The notes: generated by a model not told the origin, from the letters alone. Shown: positions 1 through 8,044, counted from the first letter of the stretch. The stretch is DNA of 64,000 bases from an uncultured Bacteroidales bacterium (GCA_934693135.1 CAKUVA010000006.1:13725-77724); one strand, 5' to 3'. Program-made: numbers and translations.

Positions 1-443
1 ATTAGACCAGCCTCAGCAATATCAGCAGCACTCTTGGCTGTATCTTCTGATTCCACAACCTTTATCCATGGACATTTCGTCTCAAAGAACTGGCGAGTCT
101 GATTTATGGCCATATAATGAGTATGGACTTCTCTTATATCTTCAACCTTTTGTCCAGGAAGAGCCATAAGATTCTGATGGATATGCAAATATGCTTCCCC
201 CTTTATCTTCTTTCCTTTTCTCCTAAGAAGATCAAAATTAGGCAGCAATCCACCAGAAGTAGTATTTTCGACAGCCATCACAGCGGCATCTGCCCGTCCT
301 TCATCAAGGGCCGTAAAAAGTCCCTCAAAAGTAGAGCATTCTATTATTTCCGGTTCAATGTTCTCATGTTCCATAAAGAAGCTATAAGCAGCTTCCTCAT
401 GAAAGCTACCATGAAAACCTTGTATGGCGACCTTTTTTTTCAT
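1..443 (-). CDS. pheA: Prephenate dehydratase, N-terminal part (cut by window edge)
   Basis: Converts prephenate to phenylpyruvate in phenylalanine synthesis. About 147 residues are visible; the C-terminal part, where an ACT regulatory domain would normally lie, is outside the window. The start is the ATG at 441-443, giving MKKKVAIQGFHGSFHEEAAY, which matches the family start (K-[IV]-A-[IF]-Q-G-x-x-G-[SA]-[YF]). The middle has the MAVENTTSGGLL stretch and the 'REVHTHYMAINQ' segment, matching the family's E-V-x-S-H-x-x-A-x-x-Q motif. The start lies 16 bases downstream of the T-run of an intrinsic terminator, and a leader peptide precedes that terminator, so expression is probably set by attenuation. 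The identity call rests on motif recognition. Confidence 0.9.
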   Translation of the reverse strand, partial: MKKKVAIQGFHGSFHEEAAYSFFMEHENIEPEIIECSTFEGLFTALDEGRADAAVMAVENTTSGGLLPNFDLLRRKGKKIKGEAYLHIHQNLMALPGQKVEDIREVHTHYMAINQTRQFFETKCPWIKVVESEDTAKSAADIAEAGL

Positions 444-465
444 CTGTCTTATCTGTCATAAAAAA

Positions 466-491
466 AGGCTGTCCGAAACACCGGGCAGCCT
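466..491 (-). terminator. Intrinsic terminator of the pheA leader
   Basis: Ten-position stem (AGGCTG and CCG arms with one A-C mismatch) and a six-base loop, followed on the minus strand by seven Ts (466-460). It can end both the leader transcript and read-through from pyrH-frr, which has no other terminator. Confidence 0.85.
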
Positions 492-517
492 GTAAGCTTC
501 ACTTGCATAATGACAAA

Positions 518-604
518 TCAGAAAGATACAATGCCCGGACCTTTATCTACTGGATAAAAGTAATAAAAACCACCGAAGCTATAGTATCGTGTCCAATTAT
601 TCAT
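518..604 (-). CDS. pheA leader peptide, 28 residues, aromatic-rich
   Basis: ATG at 604-602, TGA at 520-518. Ten of 28 residues are aromatic (4 Phe, 5 Tyr, 1 Trp by composition): MNNWTRYYSFGG begins it and FYYFYP follows directly. The run TTT-TAT-TAC-TTT-TAT is where a ribosome short of charged Phe or Tyr tRNA would stall. Because Tyr codons are as frequent as Phe codons, the switch may respond to both amino acids. The ATG is only 7 bases past the TTTG of the -7 box, so the message probably has almost no 5' untranslated region. The product is likely only a sensor. It is too short for most gene callers. Confidence 0.85.
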   Translation of the reverse strand: MNNWTRYYSFGGFYYFYPVDKGPGIVSF

Positions 605-611
605 ATCGATG

Positions 612-619
612 CAAAGATA
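612..619 (-). promoter_or_regulatory. -7 box for the pheA leader
   Basis: TATCTTTG on the minus strand is an exact match to the Bacteroidota TAnnTTTG box. It lies 22 bases after the frr stop codon, giving pheA its own promoter. No clear -33 TTTG is seen. Confidence 0.75.
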
Positions 620-641
620 AGTATTTTTTAGTAAAAAATAA

Positions 642-1208
642 CTACACAGTCATAATATCTTTTTCTTTCGCTGCAATAAGTGCATCGATTTCCTTGATAT
701 TTTTGTCAGTAACTTTCTGAACTTCATCTTCGCCCTCTTTCTGTGCATCTTCAGGGAGACCTTCATTTTTCTGCGCTTTTTTCAGAAGCTCCACAGCGTC
801 ACGACGCGCATTGCGAACTACCACTTTGGAGTTCTCACCAGCCGTCTTTGCCTTCTTTATGAGTTCCTTCCTGCGGTCTTCAGTAAGAGGTGGGACATTG
901 CAACGAATCTGTTCACCATTGTTCTGTGGTGTCATTCCAATGTTAGCGTCTATTATAGCCTTCTCTATTTTCTGAATCATACTCTTCTCCCAAGGCTGAA
1001 TTAACACTGTCTTGGCATCAGGTGCAGTCACGGAAGCTACCTGCGGAACGGGTGTTGGAGAACCATAATAGTCCACTACAACATTGTTGAACAAAGAAGG
1101 ATTAGCCTTTCCTACACGATAGGTCTTAAGGTCTTCCTCAAGAAATGCAACTGCTTCCTTCATCTTTTTATCTGCAGCAGTAACGATTTCATTTACTCTT
1201 GGTAACAT
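642..1208 (-). CDS. frr: Ribosome recycling factor
   Basis: Splits post-termination ribosomes together with EF-G. The chosen start at 1208 gives 188 residues beginning MLPRVNEIVTAADKKM, the normal length and N-terminus of the family; a longer frame from 1262 would overlap pyrH and add 18 atypical residues. The family core is present: YRVGKANPSLF near residue 30, then the VIQPWEKSM-type segment (here 'LIQPWEKSMIQKIEKAI') and 'IPPLTEDRRKEL'-like 'VPPLTEDRRKELIKKAK'. It ends with EKDIMTV, as in many RRFs. It lies 19 bases downstream of pyrH, in the conserved pyrH-frr pair, and is followed by the pheA leader promoter. Confidence 0.97.
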   Translation of the reverse strand: MLPRVNEIVTAADKKMKEAVAFLEEDLKTYRVGKANPSLFNNVVVDYYGSPTPVPQVASVTAPDAKTVLIQPWEKSMIQKIEKAIIDANIGMTPQNNGEQIRCNVPPLTEDRRKELIKKAKTAGENSKVVVRNARRDAVELLKKAQKNEGLPEDAQKEGEDEVQKVTDKNIKEIDALIAAKEKDIMTV

Positions 1209-1227
1209 AGTACTTGAATTTATATGG

Positions 1228-1932
1228 TTATACGTGTACGAGAGTACCCACCTTTTCTCCATTCAGGAGACGTGTAAGATTACCCTTGCAATTCATATCG
1301 AATACGATTATAGGCATATTGCCTTCACTACAGAGAGCAAATGCTGTCTGATCCATAACTTTGAGATGATCAGATATAGCCTTTTCGAACGTAAGTTCAT
1401 CATATTTCACAGCGGTAGGATCTTTTTCCGGATCTGCTGTATATACGCCATCCACGCGCGTACCTTTAAGAAGAGCGTCAGCACCTATCTCCAAAGCACG
1501 CAGAGCCGCCCCTGAGTCTGTAGTGAAGAAAGGATTACCTGTTCCTCCTGCAATAAGAGCGACACCGCCATTTTCCATAACCTTCACTGCATCATCTCTC
1601 ATATAATATTTGGCAACAGGTTCCATAGGCGTAGCCGTGAATACCTGCGCATTCACTCCCTGCTCCTTTATAAACATGGAAAGAGCCAGTGAATTTATAA
1701 CAGTCGCAAGCATGCCCATTTTATCGCCGTCGACTCTGTCAAAGCCTTTTCCAACACCCTGAAGACCGCGGAAGATGTTTCCACCGCCATTGACAATGGC
1801 AATCTGCAATCCTGCCTTTGCCGCTGAAGCAATCTCTTCGGCATAAGCTTGCAGACTCATCGTATCAAGTCCTTTCCCAGCATGTCCTCCGAGGCTCTCA
1901 CCACTTAATTTCAATAGAACTCGTCTATACAT
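1228..1932 (-). CDS. pyrH: UMP kinase
   Basis: Phosphorylates UMP to UDP with ATP, a hexameric bacterial enzyme of the amino acid kinase fold. At 234 residues it has the usual length. Motifs seen: MYRRVLLKLSGESLGG (phosphate-binding start), VNGGGNIFRG near residue 50, MLATVINSLAL near 75, GGTGNPFFTTDSGAALRA near 135 (nucleotide binding), and KGTRVDGVYTADPEKDP near 160. First gene of a pyrH-frr unit with a clear promoter about 40 bases upstream. A short dyad (GTTGA, two bases, TCAAC) lies in that leader. Confidence 0.97.
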   Translation of the reverse strand: MYRRVLLKLSGESLGGHAGKGLDTMSLQAYAEEIASAAKAGLQIAIVNGGGNIFRGLQGVGKGFDRVDGDKMGMLATVINSLALSMFIKEQGVNAQVFTATPMEPVAKYYMRDDAVKVMENGGVALIAGGTGNPFFTTDSGAALRALEIGADALLKGTRVDGVYTADPEKDPTAVKYDELTFEKAISDHLKVMDQTAFALCSEGNMPIIVFDMNCKGNLTRLLNGEKVGTLVHV

Positions 1933-1974
1933 GGTTATTTTTATTTAATACAAGTTGATTTCAACAATTTGAAA

Positions 1975-1982
1975 CAAAATTA
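1975..1982 (-). promoter_or_regulatory. -7 box for pyrH-frr
   Basis: TAATTTTG on the minus strand, exact TAnnTTTG match, about 43 bases upstream of the pyrH ATG; divergent from the sdhC box. Confidence 0.65.
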
Positions 1983-2014
1983 TCGAAATATTATGAAACT
2001 TGCAAGAAACACCC

Positions 2015-2022
2015 TATCTTTG
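2015..2022 (+). promoter_or_regulatory. -7 box for the cytochrome b gene
   Basis: TATCTTTG, exact TAnnTTTG match, 40 bases upstream of the ATG at 2063. Confidence 0.7.
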
Positions 2023-2062
2023 CCTATATAATCAATATTTGGATTTTAATCTTTATTAACTA

Positions 2063-2761
2063 ATGGCGAACGCATTCCACTACTCCATCGGGAGAAAGTT
2101 CATTCAAGCGGTCAGCGGTGCATTCCTTGTAGTGTTCCTGCTACTGCATGGTACTATTAACTTTTTTTCTGTAATAGATTCATTCACAGGCGGCTGGGAC
2201 TCATTTGAAGGACTTTTCCAGCTTGGATGTGACTTCATGGCACTGCCTATCGTAACCATTATGGTTCCTGTTTTGGCACTTGGCTTCATCCTTCACATAG
2301 CATACGGATGCTACCTTACATGGTATAACATCAAAGCTCGTGGCGGATACAAGAGATATGAAATAGCAAGCAAAGCCAAGACTGATTCATGGTCTGCAAA
2401 GAACATGTTCGTGCTTGGTATCGTAATTCTCGGTATCCTATTCTTCCACTTGACACATTTCTGGGCCAAAATGCAGCTTCTCGAATTCTGTGGAAGCGAA
2501 GCTGAGAATCCTTACTTCCTCCTTGAGAAGACTTTCGGAAATGTATGGGTACTCATCATTTATCTCATCTGGTTCGTAGCTGTTTGGTTCCACCTCTGCC
2601 ATGGTTTCTGGAGTATGTTCCAGACAGTGGGTTGGGATAATCAGACATGGTTCAAGAGAATCAAGGTCATTGGAATCATCGTTGCAACTATAATCTTCGC
2701 AATGTTCGCTGCAGTAGCAGTAAACGCATTCCTTCATGCAAACGGAATCCTCTGCTGTTAA
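2063..2761 (+). CDS. sdhC: Succinate dehydrogenase/fumarate reductase cytochrome b subunit
   Basis: Di-haem membrane anchor (b558 family) linking the flavin and iron-sulphur subunits to menaquinone. 232 residues with five hydrophobic helices. Histidines suited to haem binding occur in LLLHGTINFF (near residue 30), GFILHIAYGCYL (near 80), LFFHLTHFWAK (near 130) and VWFHLCHGFW (near 175), the pattern of the Bacteroidota SdhC/FrdC family. The catalytic subunits sdhA and sdhB, usually directly downstream, are absent: a strong terminator follows within 25 bases and the next genes are unrelated. The gene appears intact and to be transcribed alone. Confidence 0.93.
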   Translation: MANAFHYSIGRKFIQAVSGAFLVVFLLLHGTINFFSVIDSFTGGWDSFEGLFQLGCDFMALPIVTIMVPVLALGFILHIAYGCYLTWYNIKARGGYKRYEIASKAKTDSWSAKNMFVLGIVILGILFFHLTHFWAKMQLLEFCGSEAENPYFLLEKTFGNVWVLIIYLIWFVAVWFHLCHGFWSMFQTVGWDNQTWFKRIKVIGIIVATIIFAMFAAVAVNAFLHANGILCC

Positions 2762-2782
2762 TCAACAGTTATTAGAATTATA

Positions 2783-2821
2783 AAAAAGGCGATGGCTAGA
2801 TAACCAGTCATCGCCTTTTTT
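2783..2821 (+). terminator. Intrinsic terminator after sdhC
   Basis: GGCGATG and CATCGCC arms, extended inward by three weaker pairs, flanked by an A-run and a six-T run; usable from both strands. Confidence 0.85.
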
Positions 2822-2930
2822 ATAATATTTTTTTCACAGACGTAGCGGATAGAACGAATTTTGTTATATTTACAGGTGGTACGGAGACCAAAGAGAAGCA
2901 CATTTGGAAAAAAACGTACCACAGACAAAT

Positions 2931-3281
2931 ATGAAAAGTGAATCATTTTTTTCATTCGTGGCTGGAGCCGCGATAGGAGTTACACTCGGAGTTCTCTTCG
3001 CCCCAGACAAAGGAGAAGTAACACGTCGAAAAATAAAGGATGCTGCTCAAGAGGGCTATGACACAGCCAAGGAAAAGGTTACCGAAGCTTATGCAGAAGC
3101 CAAAGTTAGAGCAAGAAAGGTTCGTAAAGACCTCAACGATTTAAAATCAATTCTAAAAGATGAGGGGGAAGATATGAAGGAAGAAGCAAGAGCCAAGATC
3201 CTTGATCAACTTGATAGACTTGAAAGAGCTCTATCTAAAGAAGATGGTGTAATAATTGACGACCAGTTCGAGGATGCCTAA
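2931..3281 (+). CDS. YtxH-like small membrane stress protein
   Basis: 116 residues from the ATG at 2931; a TTG at 2904 in frame is less likely. An N-terminal membrane segment 'FFSFVAGAAIGVTLGVLFAP' (about residues 5-24) is followed by DKGEVTRRKIKDAAQEGYD and a long charged amphipathic helix. This is the layout of the YtxH family (YtxH-type GxxxGxxxGxLFAPxxG signature). Family members are small envelope or general stress proteins of unknown biochemical role. The stop codon overlaps the next start (TAATG), so it forms an operon with the two genes downstream. A near-match -7 box (TATATTTA) lies near 2867. Confidence 0.75.
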   Translation: MKSESFFSFVAGAAIGVTLGVLFAPDKGEVTRRKIKDAAQEGYDTAKEKVTEAYAEAKVRARKVRKDLNDLKSILKDEGEDMKEEARAKILDQLDRLERALSKEDGVIIDDQFEDA

Positions 3282-3649
3282 TGAGTCATAGATTTACAGG
3301 AGCAGCCGAAGATTTGGCAGAGAAAGCTTCGGAATACATTGACCTTAAAATAGACGACATAAAGCTAAGAACAGCTAAAGGACTATCCGTTACTCTGAAC
3401 CATCTCCTTCTTGCAATCTTATTCCTAAGCCTCGGAAGCATTGTCCTAATGGCACTGGCATTCGGAGGTGTCCTACTTTTAGGAGATATCATAGGAAGTT
3501 ATGCAGCCGGAGCATTTATCGTAGCAGGGATCTTCCTGTTTCTCATGGGAATACTATTCACGCTACGCAAAAAGTTATTCATAAACGGATTTGTGCAGAT
3601 GTTCATCAGACTGTTTTTCGAAAACAGTGATGAAGAATCAGTATTATAA
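3281..3649 (+). CDS. Phage-holin superfamily III-like membrane protein
   Basis: 122 residues: an N-terminal amphipathic part (AEDLAEKASEYIDLKIDDIK), two hydrophobic helices (about residues 40-65 and 72-95), and a short C-terminal tail. This matches the Phage_holin_3_6 / 'holin-X' type found in non-phage bacterial chromosomes, usually beside YtxH genes. No lysis genes are nearby, so a host envelope role is more likely than a phage function. Translationally coupled to the YtxH gene (overlap of one base). Confidence 0.7.
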   Translation: MSHRFTGAAEDLAEKASEYIDLKIDDIKLRTAKGLSVTLNHLLLAILFLSLGSIVLMALAFGGVLLLGDIIGSYAAGAFIVAGIFLFLMGILFTLRKKLFINGFVQMFIRLFFENSDEESVL

Positions 3650-3658
3650 ACATCTGAT

Positions 3659-3895
3659 ATGAAATACTCTGAAATAACAGACATTAGAAGTCTTGATGCT
3701 GCACACAGAAAACTTGCCTCTAAGATAGAGGCAAAGGGACGTGAGGTCACTGAATCTTGGGATAACGTTAAACTTGAATATTCTCCGGCAGGATTATTTG
3801 CCCACGGACTTAAAAGTATATCAGGAAACATACGTTTCGACAAACTCGCATTGTGGGCAGTTAAGTTTCTACGCAGAAATATCATAAGATTCTAA
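3659..3895 (+). CDS. Small conserved protein of the YtxH cluster
   Basis: 78 residues, mostly helical and charged, with no signal peptide or clear membrane segment; ends KFLRRNIIRF. Nine bases downstream of the holin-like gene on the same strand, so it completes a three-gene set. No function can be assigned. Its last four bases overlap the end of the convergent aminopeptidase gene. Confidence 0.6.
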   Translation: MKYSEITDIRSLDAAHRKLASKIEAKGREVTESWDNVKLEYSPAGLFAHGLKSISGNIRFDKLALWAVKFLRRNIIRF

Positions 3896-5772
3896 AGCCC
3901 TATTGGTAGCGTTTTCTCACGCAACCATATTGCGATGTCGTCAGGCAGATGAGAAGAGAGTGTCTGATAGACTACTTCATTATAAGCATTCAGCCATTCT
4001 AACTCACTATCATCCAGCAGTTCAGGAATAACTGCAGATGTATCTATATGGCATAATGTCAAATTTTCAAAACCGCGCCATGAGCCAAACTCACTCGATC
4101 CAAGATCTTTGCAGAGCAGAAGGCTTTCATGACGAATTCCATACATACCTTCTCTATATAGGCCTGGCTCATCGGATGTTATCATTCCCGGAAGTAAGGC
4201 CTGCGAGTTGAAGTCATGTCTTATCTCCTGAGGTCCTTCATGGACATTCAGGAAAAAGCCTATACCATGACCAGTGCCATGCCCGAAATCACGTCTACTC
4301 TGCCAAAGCGGACTACGGGCAGCATAATCTATCTGACAACCGGATGTCCCAGCGGGGAAAATAGCTCGAGCTAATCCGATATGACCTTTCAAGACCAATG
4401 TATAATCCTCTTTCTCCTGTGCAGTGCAAGGTCCAAGAGGGACAGTTCTGGTTATATCAGTAGTGCCAAACAAATATTGGCCACCAGAATCACAGAGATA
4501 CAGACCATGTGATTCCAAGACTCTCGAGCCTTCCTTCGGAGTTATATAATGTGGCAGTGCAGCACTTGGCCCATAGGCCGATATTGTTTCAAAGCTATTG
4601 CTCTTGTAACCCGGTATTGCAGCCCTCAAAGAATCAAGCATATCTGCAGCATCACATTCAGTCACTTCAGCACCGGCAGAGACTTCACTTTCAAGCCAGT
4701 AAAGGAATTTCTCCATTGCAATTCCATCTTCTAAGTGAGCTTCGCGCATACCCACAATTTCTATTTCATTTTTTACAGCTTTACGAAGAGGTACAGGAGA
4801 TATACCTTTAACAAGTTTCATAGAATCACCAATAGAGGCAATAAGACCATAAAGATGGAAATTCAATGTAGAAGGATCAATATATAAGCGTCTTATAGGT
4901 AAATCATCAGCTCCAGAAAGAGCGATTTCTATATCATCATACGACCTTACATATATGCCATCAGCTTCGAGCTCCGCAAAGCTATCTGCTGTTTCCGAAT
5001 CTATAATTCCAGAGACAGTTTTTCTGACAAACCATGAAACATCATCACCTGAAACCAAAAGATATGATATCACTACCGGATTATAAGCCACATCAGAGCC
5101 TCGTACATTCAGAATCCATGCTATCTCGTCCAAAGCAGAAAACAATATGGCATCACAATCTTTCTCTTTAAGGAACTGCCTCACCCATGATATTTTGGAA
5201 GATCTTGATTCTCCCGTCAAATCAGTTCCAAGTGTTATTACTGGAGAAACTGGAACTGCGGGACGATTAAGCCAAAAAACATCCATCATATCTGGGATAT
5301 CTACGACCTTGAACCCATTTTCATATTCAGCACTCTTATCCTTTCTCCTCCCTGCTTTCTTAAATGCGACTTCAAGCTTCTCAATTGAAGAAATATTCTG
5401 CGCAAGACCATCAACAGCCACAATAACAGGTCCACGCTTGTCAGCGAAGGCTACTTCTGCAATCCATTCTGGTATACGTATTTCTCCAGGAATACGTGTT
5501 TTATGGAGTTCTACCCCAGATCCTGCAAGCTGTTCTGTCGCCTGGATAAAATACCTGGTGTCGGTCCAGAGTCCAGCATGATCAGAAGTTATCACTACAT
5601 CTCCAGCCTCTCCGGTGAATCCGCATATCCATTCGACTTGCTTCCATCTTGAAGCTGGATATTCGCTTGCATGAGGATCAGACCCTGAGATTATCACAGC
5701 ATCTAAACCTCTTGTTTTCATCATATTACGAATCGCTTCTATTCTTAATACATAAACATTCTCCATATTCAT
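3892..5772 (-). CDS. Xaa-Pro aminopeptidase (aminopeptidase P, M24B)
   Basis: Removes the N-terminal residue from peptides whose second residue is proline. 626 residues, the long three-domain form: two creatinase-like N-terminal domains (about 1-160 and 170-330) and a C-terminal pita-bread catalytic domain. Metal ligands are visible: the two Asp in DSGGQYLFGTTDITRT (near residue 435), His in FGHGTGHGIGFFLNVHEGP (near 500), and Glu in TSDEPGLY and RHESLLL. No signal peptide, so cytoplasmic. Its start overlaps the end of hemW by four bases, so the two are co-transcribed. Confidence 0.92.
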   Translation of the reverse strand: MNMENVYVLRIEAIRNMMKTRGLDAVIISGSDPHASEYPASRWKQVEWICGFTGEAGDVVITSDHAGLWTDTRYFIQATEQLAGSGVELHKTRIPGEIRIPEWIAEVAFADKRGPVIVAVDGLAQNISSIEKLEVAFKKAGRRKDKSAEYENGFKVVDIPDMMDVFWLNRPAVPVSPVITLGTDLTGESRSSKISWVRQFLKEKDCDAILFSALDEIAWILNVRGSDVAYNPVVISYLLVSGDDVSWFVRKTVSGIIDSETADSFAELEADGIYVRSYDDIEIALSGADDLPIRRLYIDPSTLNFHLYGLIASIGDSMKLVKGISPVPLRKAVKNEIEIVGMREAHLEDGIAMEKFLYWLESEVSAGAEVTECDAADMLDSLRAAIPGYKSNSFETISAYGPSAALPHYITPKEGSRVLESHGLYLCDSGGQYLFGTTDITRTVPLGPCTAQEKEDYTLVLKGHIGLARAIFPAGTSGCQIDYAARSPLWQSRRDFGHGTGHGIGFFLNVHEGPQEIRHDFNSQALLPGMITSDEPGLYREGMYGIRHESLLLCKDLGSSEFGSWRGFENLTLCHIDTSAVIPELLDDSELEWLNAYNEVVYQTLSSHLPDDIAIWLREKTLPIGL

Positions 5773-6920
5773 ATCAATTCACGGATTATCTCATCTGAAA
5801 TGAATAATTTATCTTCTGGAATTCTGACTTTTCCATCCTTTGTAAGGACTAAAATGCGTGAATCAAGGAATTGCATCATTTTCGGTGCAGGAAGCTTTTC
5901 CGCATCAATTCCTTCTGCTGTCCGCAAAGCAAGCATTATATCTTCGACATGTATATCTTCAGGGGTAAGAATTTCTTTTTCAGAAGTATAAGATGCGATG
6001 GATTCAGTATTCCATTTACGTACATTGACAGTGCCATCAGGGCCTCCGATAGCAGAATGAGCACCAGGTCCAAGGCCCACATATGGAACTCTACGCCAAT
6101 ATGCGGAATTATGCCTTGCTTCTAATCCAGGGTAAGCGAAATTCGACACCTCGTAATGGTTATATCCAGCCTCATAAAGCAAACCACATAGGATGTCATA
6201 TTGTCTACGACACATATCTTCGTCGGCTTCCACATATTTCCCCGAATCTGCCAATGCTGCTAAAGCACTCCCATCCTCTATCGATAGCTGATATGCAGAA
6301 ATATGAGATGGGCTAAGGCCTATCGCCTTGTGGACTGTCGCCGCCCAAACTTCATCCGACATGCCTCTCACACCATATATAAGGTCAATGCTGATATTTC
6401 TGATATTATTAGCCCGTAACTTCCAATATGCCTCTTCAGCATGTCTGGCATCATGTCTTCTGTTCATCCACCTAAGAATATTGTCATCAAAAGACTGTAT
6501 TCCCATGCTAACCCTGTTGACTCCCAATGCAAGAAGCCCTCTAACATAAGTATCTCCTTTCTCAACAATATCCTCAGGATTCACCTCTATCGTAAATTCA
6601 CAATATGCGTGAGGTTGTCCGCCAAATACAGTATCATTCAGTTCATTTACAATCGTAGCTAAACAATCAAGAGGAAGCACAGATGGTGTACCTCCTCCTA
6701 TATATAATGTATCTGCCTTGTCTGAAAATACTGACGAAGGGAGAGTTTCTCGAATTTCTTCTGCACGGGCCTTTATTTCCGCACACACAGCTATTGTATA
6801 GCTGTCATACATATTTCGTTCTGACTCAGCCTCTTTCCCTAAGCAGAACGGAACTGCCTCAGAATAGAAGCCACAATATTTGCAGAAACTTCTGCAGAAT
6901 GGAACATGTATGTAAATCAA
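5769..6920 (-). CDS. hemW: HemW-type radical SAM haem chaperone
   Basis: HemW inserts haem into respiratory enzymes; older annotations call it an oxygen-independent coproporphyrinogen oxidase-like protein. 383 residues. The radical SAM cluster motif is in PFCRSFCKYCGFYS (Cys at about 9, 13 and 16), followed by YIGGGTPSVLP (SAM binding). The start is a TTG, because no in-frame ATG exists between the upstream stop and the conserved IYIHVPFC; this fits the family N-terminus. The HNRRHD-type 'WMNRRHDARHAEEA' segment is also HemW-like. It overlaps the aminopeptidase gene by four bases and follows the coiled-coil gene by 11. Confidence 0.9.
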   Translation of the reverse strand: MIYIHVPFCRSFCKYCGFYSEAVPFCLGKEAESERNMYDSYTIAVCAEIKARAEEIRETLPSSVFSDKADTLYIGGGTPSVLPLDCLATIVNELNDTVFGGQPHAYCEFTIEVNPEDIVEKGDTYVRGLLALGVNRVSMGIQSFDDNILRWMNRRHDARHAEEAYWKLRANNIRNISIDLIYGVRGMSDEVWAATVHKAIGLSPSHISAYQLSIEDGSALAALADSGKYVEADEDMCRRQYDILCGLLYEAGYNHYEVSNFAYPGLEARHNSAYWRRVPYVGLGPGAHSAIGGPDGTVNVRKWNTESIASYTSEKEILTPEDIHVEDIMLALRTAEGIDAEKLPAPKMMQFLDSRILVLTKDGKVRIPEDKLFISDEIIRELI

Positions 6921-6931
6921 GACATTATGTT

Positions 6932-7843
6932 TTAACGAAGCATCAGTTCAGCAGTTCCAAGCTTAGCCTGTTCTGTATAAGCTTCCACTCTGTACACGCC
7001 CTTCTGAAAACTTGGAATATCATTCAGATAGATGCTCAAATCCACCTCATGCCCTTCATAGTCCACTTGACGTGATGCAGAAGCTATCATTGTCTCACCA
7101 TTGAATGAGAATGATGTTCTGTTGGAATTTGTAAGTATGATGCCATCAGGATCTTTCACTCTAATGTAAACCCTTACCGGTCCTTTAGGCGCAAGATCAT
7201 TTTCCACAAGGCTAAGGGATGTAAGAAGTCGAACGACACGGCTACTTCTATCAGTAACTTTATCTGATGAATTATATGCCGCTATACTGAGACCTCTTGC
7301 CTTTATGACAGCACCTGCCGCAACTTGACCGCTAAGATTCTCGACTTTCTGAGAAAGTTCAGCATTCTCAGCCTTACTGGCCGCTGCCTCTCTACGAGCT
7401 GCTGCGGCATCAGCCGTAAGCTTATGATTCAATGTATTAAGCGAATCTATCTGCACAATATAGTTACGCATTATACTTCTTAATGTTCCAAGCTCCTTCT
7501 CATACTGACGCATTTTTGCACGATTTGTAGCATCGGTCTTCTTGATTCTTTCGATAAGGTTTGCTACTTCAGCCCTGGATGTATCCAACTGAGAATTTAT
7601 TGTATCATAGTCAGATGACAATGAAGCATAGTCATTCTGCAGGCTCTCCATTTGTTCTGTAAGATCCTGTTTTTCATCTTCCAATTCACTTATCAATGAG
7701 GATTTCTGGCTCCAGATGAATATAAGAGCAGCCGCCAACAACACAGCAACAGCTGCAAGGACAAACATCGTGGTCTTCAGGCTTTTGACTTTCGCGAACT
7801 TAGCTTCAAGCTCGCGGCGTTCCATAATCGGATCTGTTTCCAT
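6932..7843 (-). CDS. Single-pass membrane coiled-coil protein, function unknown
   Basis: 303 residues. A short basic cytoplasmic N-terminus is followed by one membrane helix (MFVLAAVAVLLAAALIFIW, about 26-44). A long periplasmic coiled coil (about 50-175) contains repeated heptads rich in Glu, Gln, Ser and Leu. The C-terminal 120 residues are predicted beta-rich (VRVYIRVKDPDGIIL, and a ...GVYRVEAYTEQAKLGTAEL ending), like small adhesion or carbohydrate-binding folds. I recognise it as a type common in Bacteroidales but know no function. It starts the minus-strand run leading into hemW. Confidence 0.65.
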   Translation of the reverse strand: METDPIMERRELEAKFAKVKSLKTTMFVLAAVAVLLAAALIFIWSQKSSLISELEDEKQDLTEQMESLQNDYASLSSDYDTINSQLDTSRAEVANLIERIKKTDATNRAKMRQYEKELGTLRSIMRNYIVQIDSLNTLNHKLTADAAAARREAAASKAENAELSQKVENLSGQVAAGAVIKARGLSIAAYNSSDKVTDRSSRVVRLLTSLSLVENDLAPKGPVRVYIRVKDPDGIILTNSNRTSFSFNGETMIASASRQVDYEGHEVDLSIYLNDIPSFQKGVYRVEAYTEQAKLGTAELMLR

Positions 7844-8036
7844 AATAGATTCAATATTTAAATAAAATATCTGTTACTGCTATAATTATACCATAAGTGG
7901 CCGTAGAGAATAACAAATCGGTCACATACATTGTACAAACTTACGAAAAATCTACGGAAAACCGAAAAGATACCGCATCCAATATCATGATAAGCTCGAT
8001 ATGGTTAGGATTATTCAAATAATCAAGTTTTTTTGT

Positions 8037-8044
8037 TATGTTTG
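8037..8044 (+). promoter_or_regulatory. -7 box
   Basis: TATGTTTG, exact TAnnTTTG match, 22 bases upstream of the ATG at 8067. It supports that start over an in-frame ATG at 8001. Confidence 0.65.

Larger units (their letters stand above)
460..619 (-). promoter_or_regulatory. Aromatic amino acid attenuator upstream of pheA
   Basis: Parts seen in transcript order on the minus strand: a -7 box (619-612), a 28-codon leader peptide (604-518) with an aromatic run, then a terminator hairpin (491-466) with a U-run. The sequence CCGGGCA near the 3' end of the leader reading frame (plus-strand 532-538) is perfectly complementary to TGCCCGG in the 5' arm of the terminator (plus-strand 481-487). A ribosome stalled on the aromatic codons would leave this segment free to pair and block the terminator; a ribosome reaching the stop codon would cover it and let the terminator form. 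The elements are seen; the mechanism is inferred from classical trp/phe attenuation. Confidence 0.85.

Noticed and set aside
117..461. Plus-strand frame of 114 codons at the left edge
   Set aside because: The minus-strand frame in this region is clearly prephenate dehydratase.
642..1262. Longer frr start overlapping pyrH
   Set aside because: The extra 18 residues are unlike any ribosome recycling factor start; the ATG at 1208 fits family length.
1234..1515. Open frame on the plus strand inside pyrH
   Set aside because: Antisense shadow of a well-supported gene; no promoter or family motif. The same holds for the other long frames opposite pepP, topA, mreB and feoB.
3281..3649. Holin-like gene as a sign of prophage
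   Set aside because: No phage structural, lysis or integrase genes are nearby, and this pairing with YtxH is common in non-phage chromosomes.
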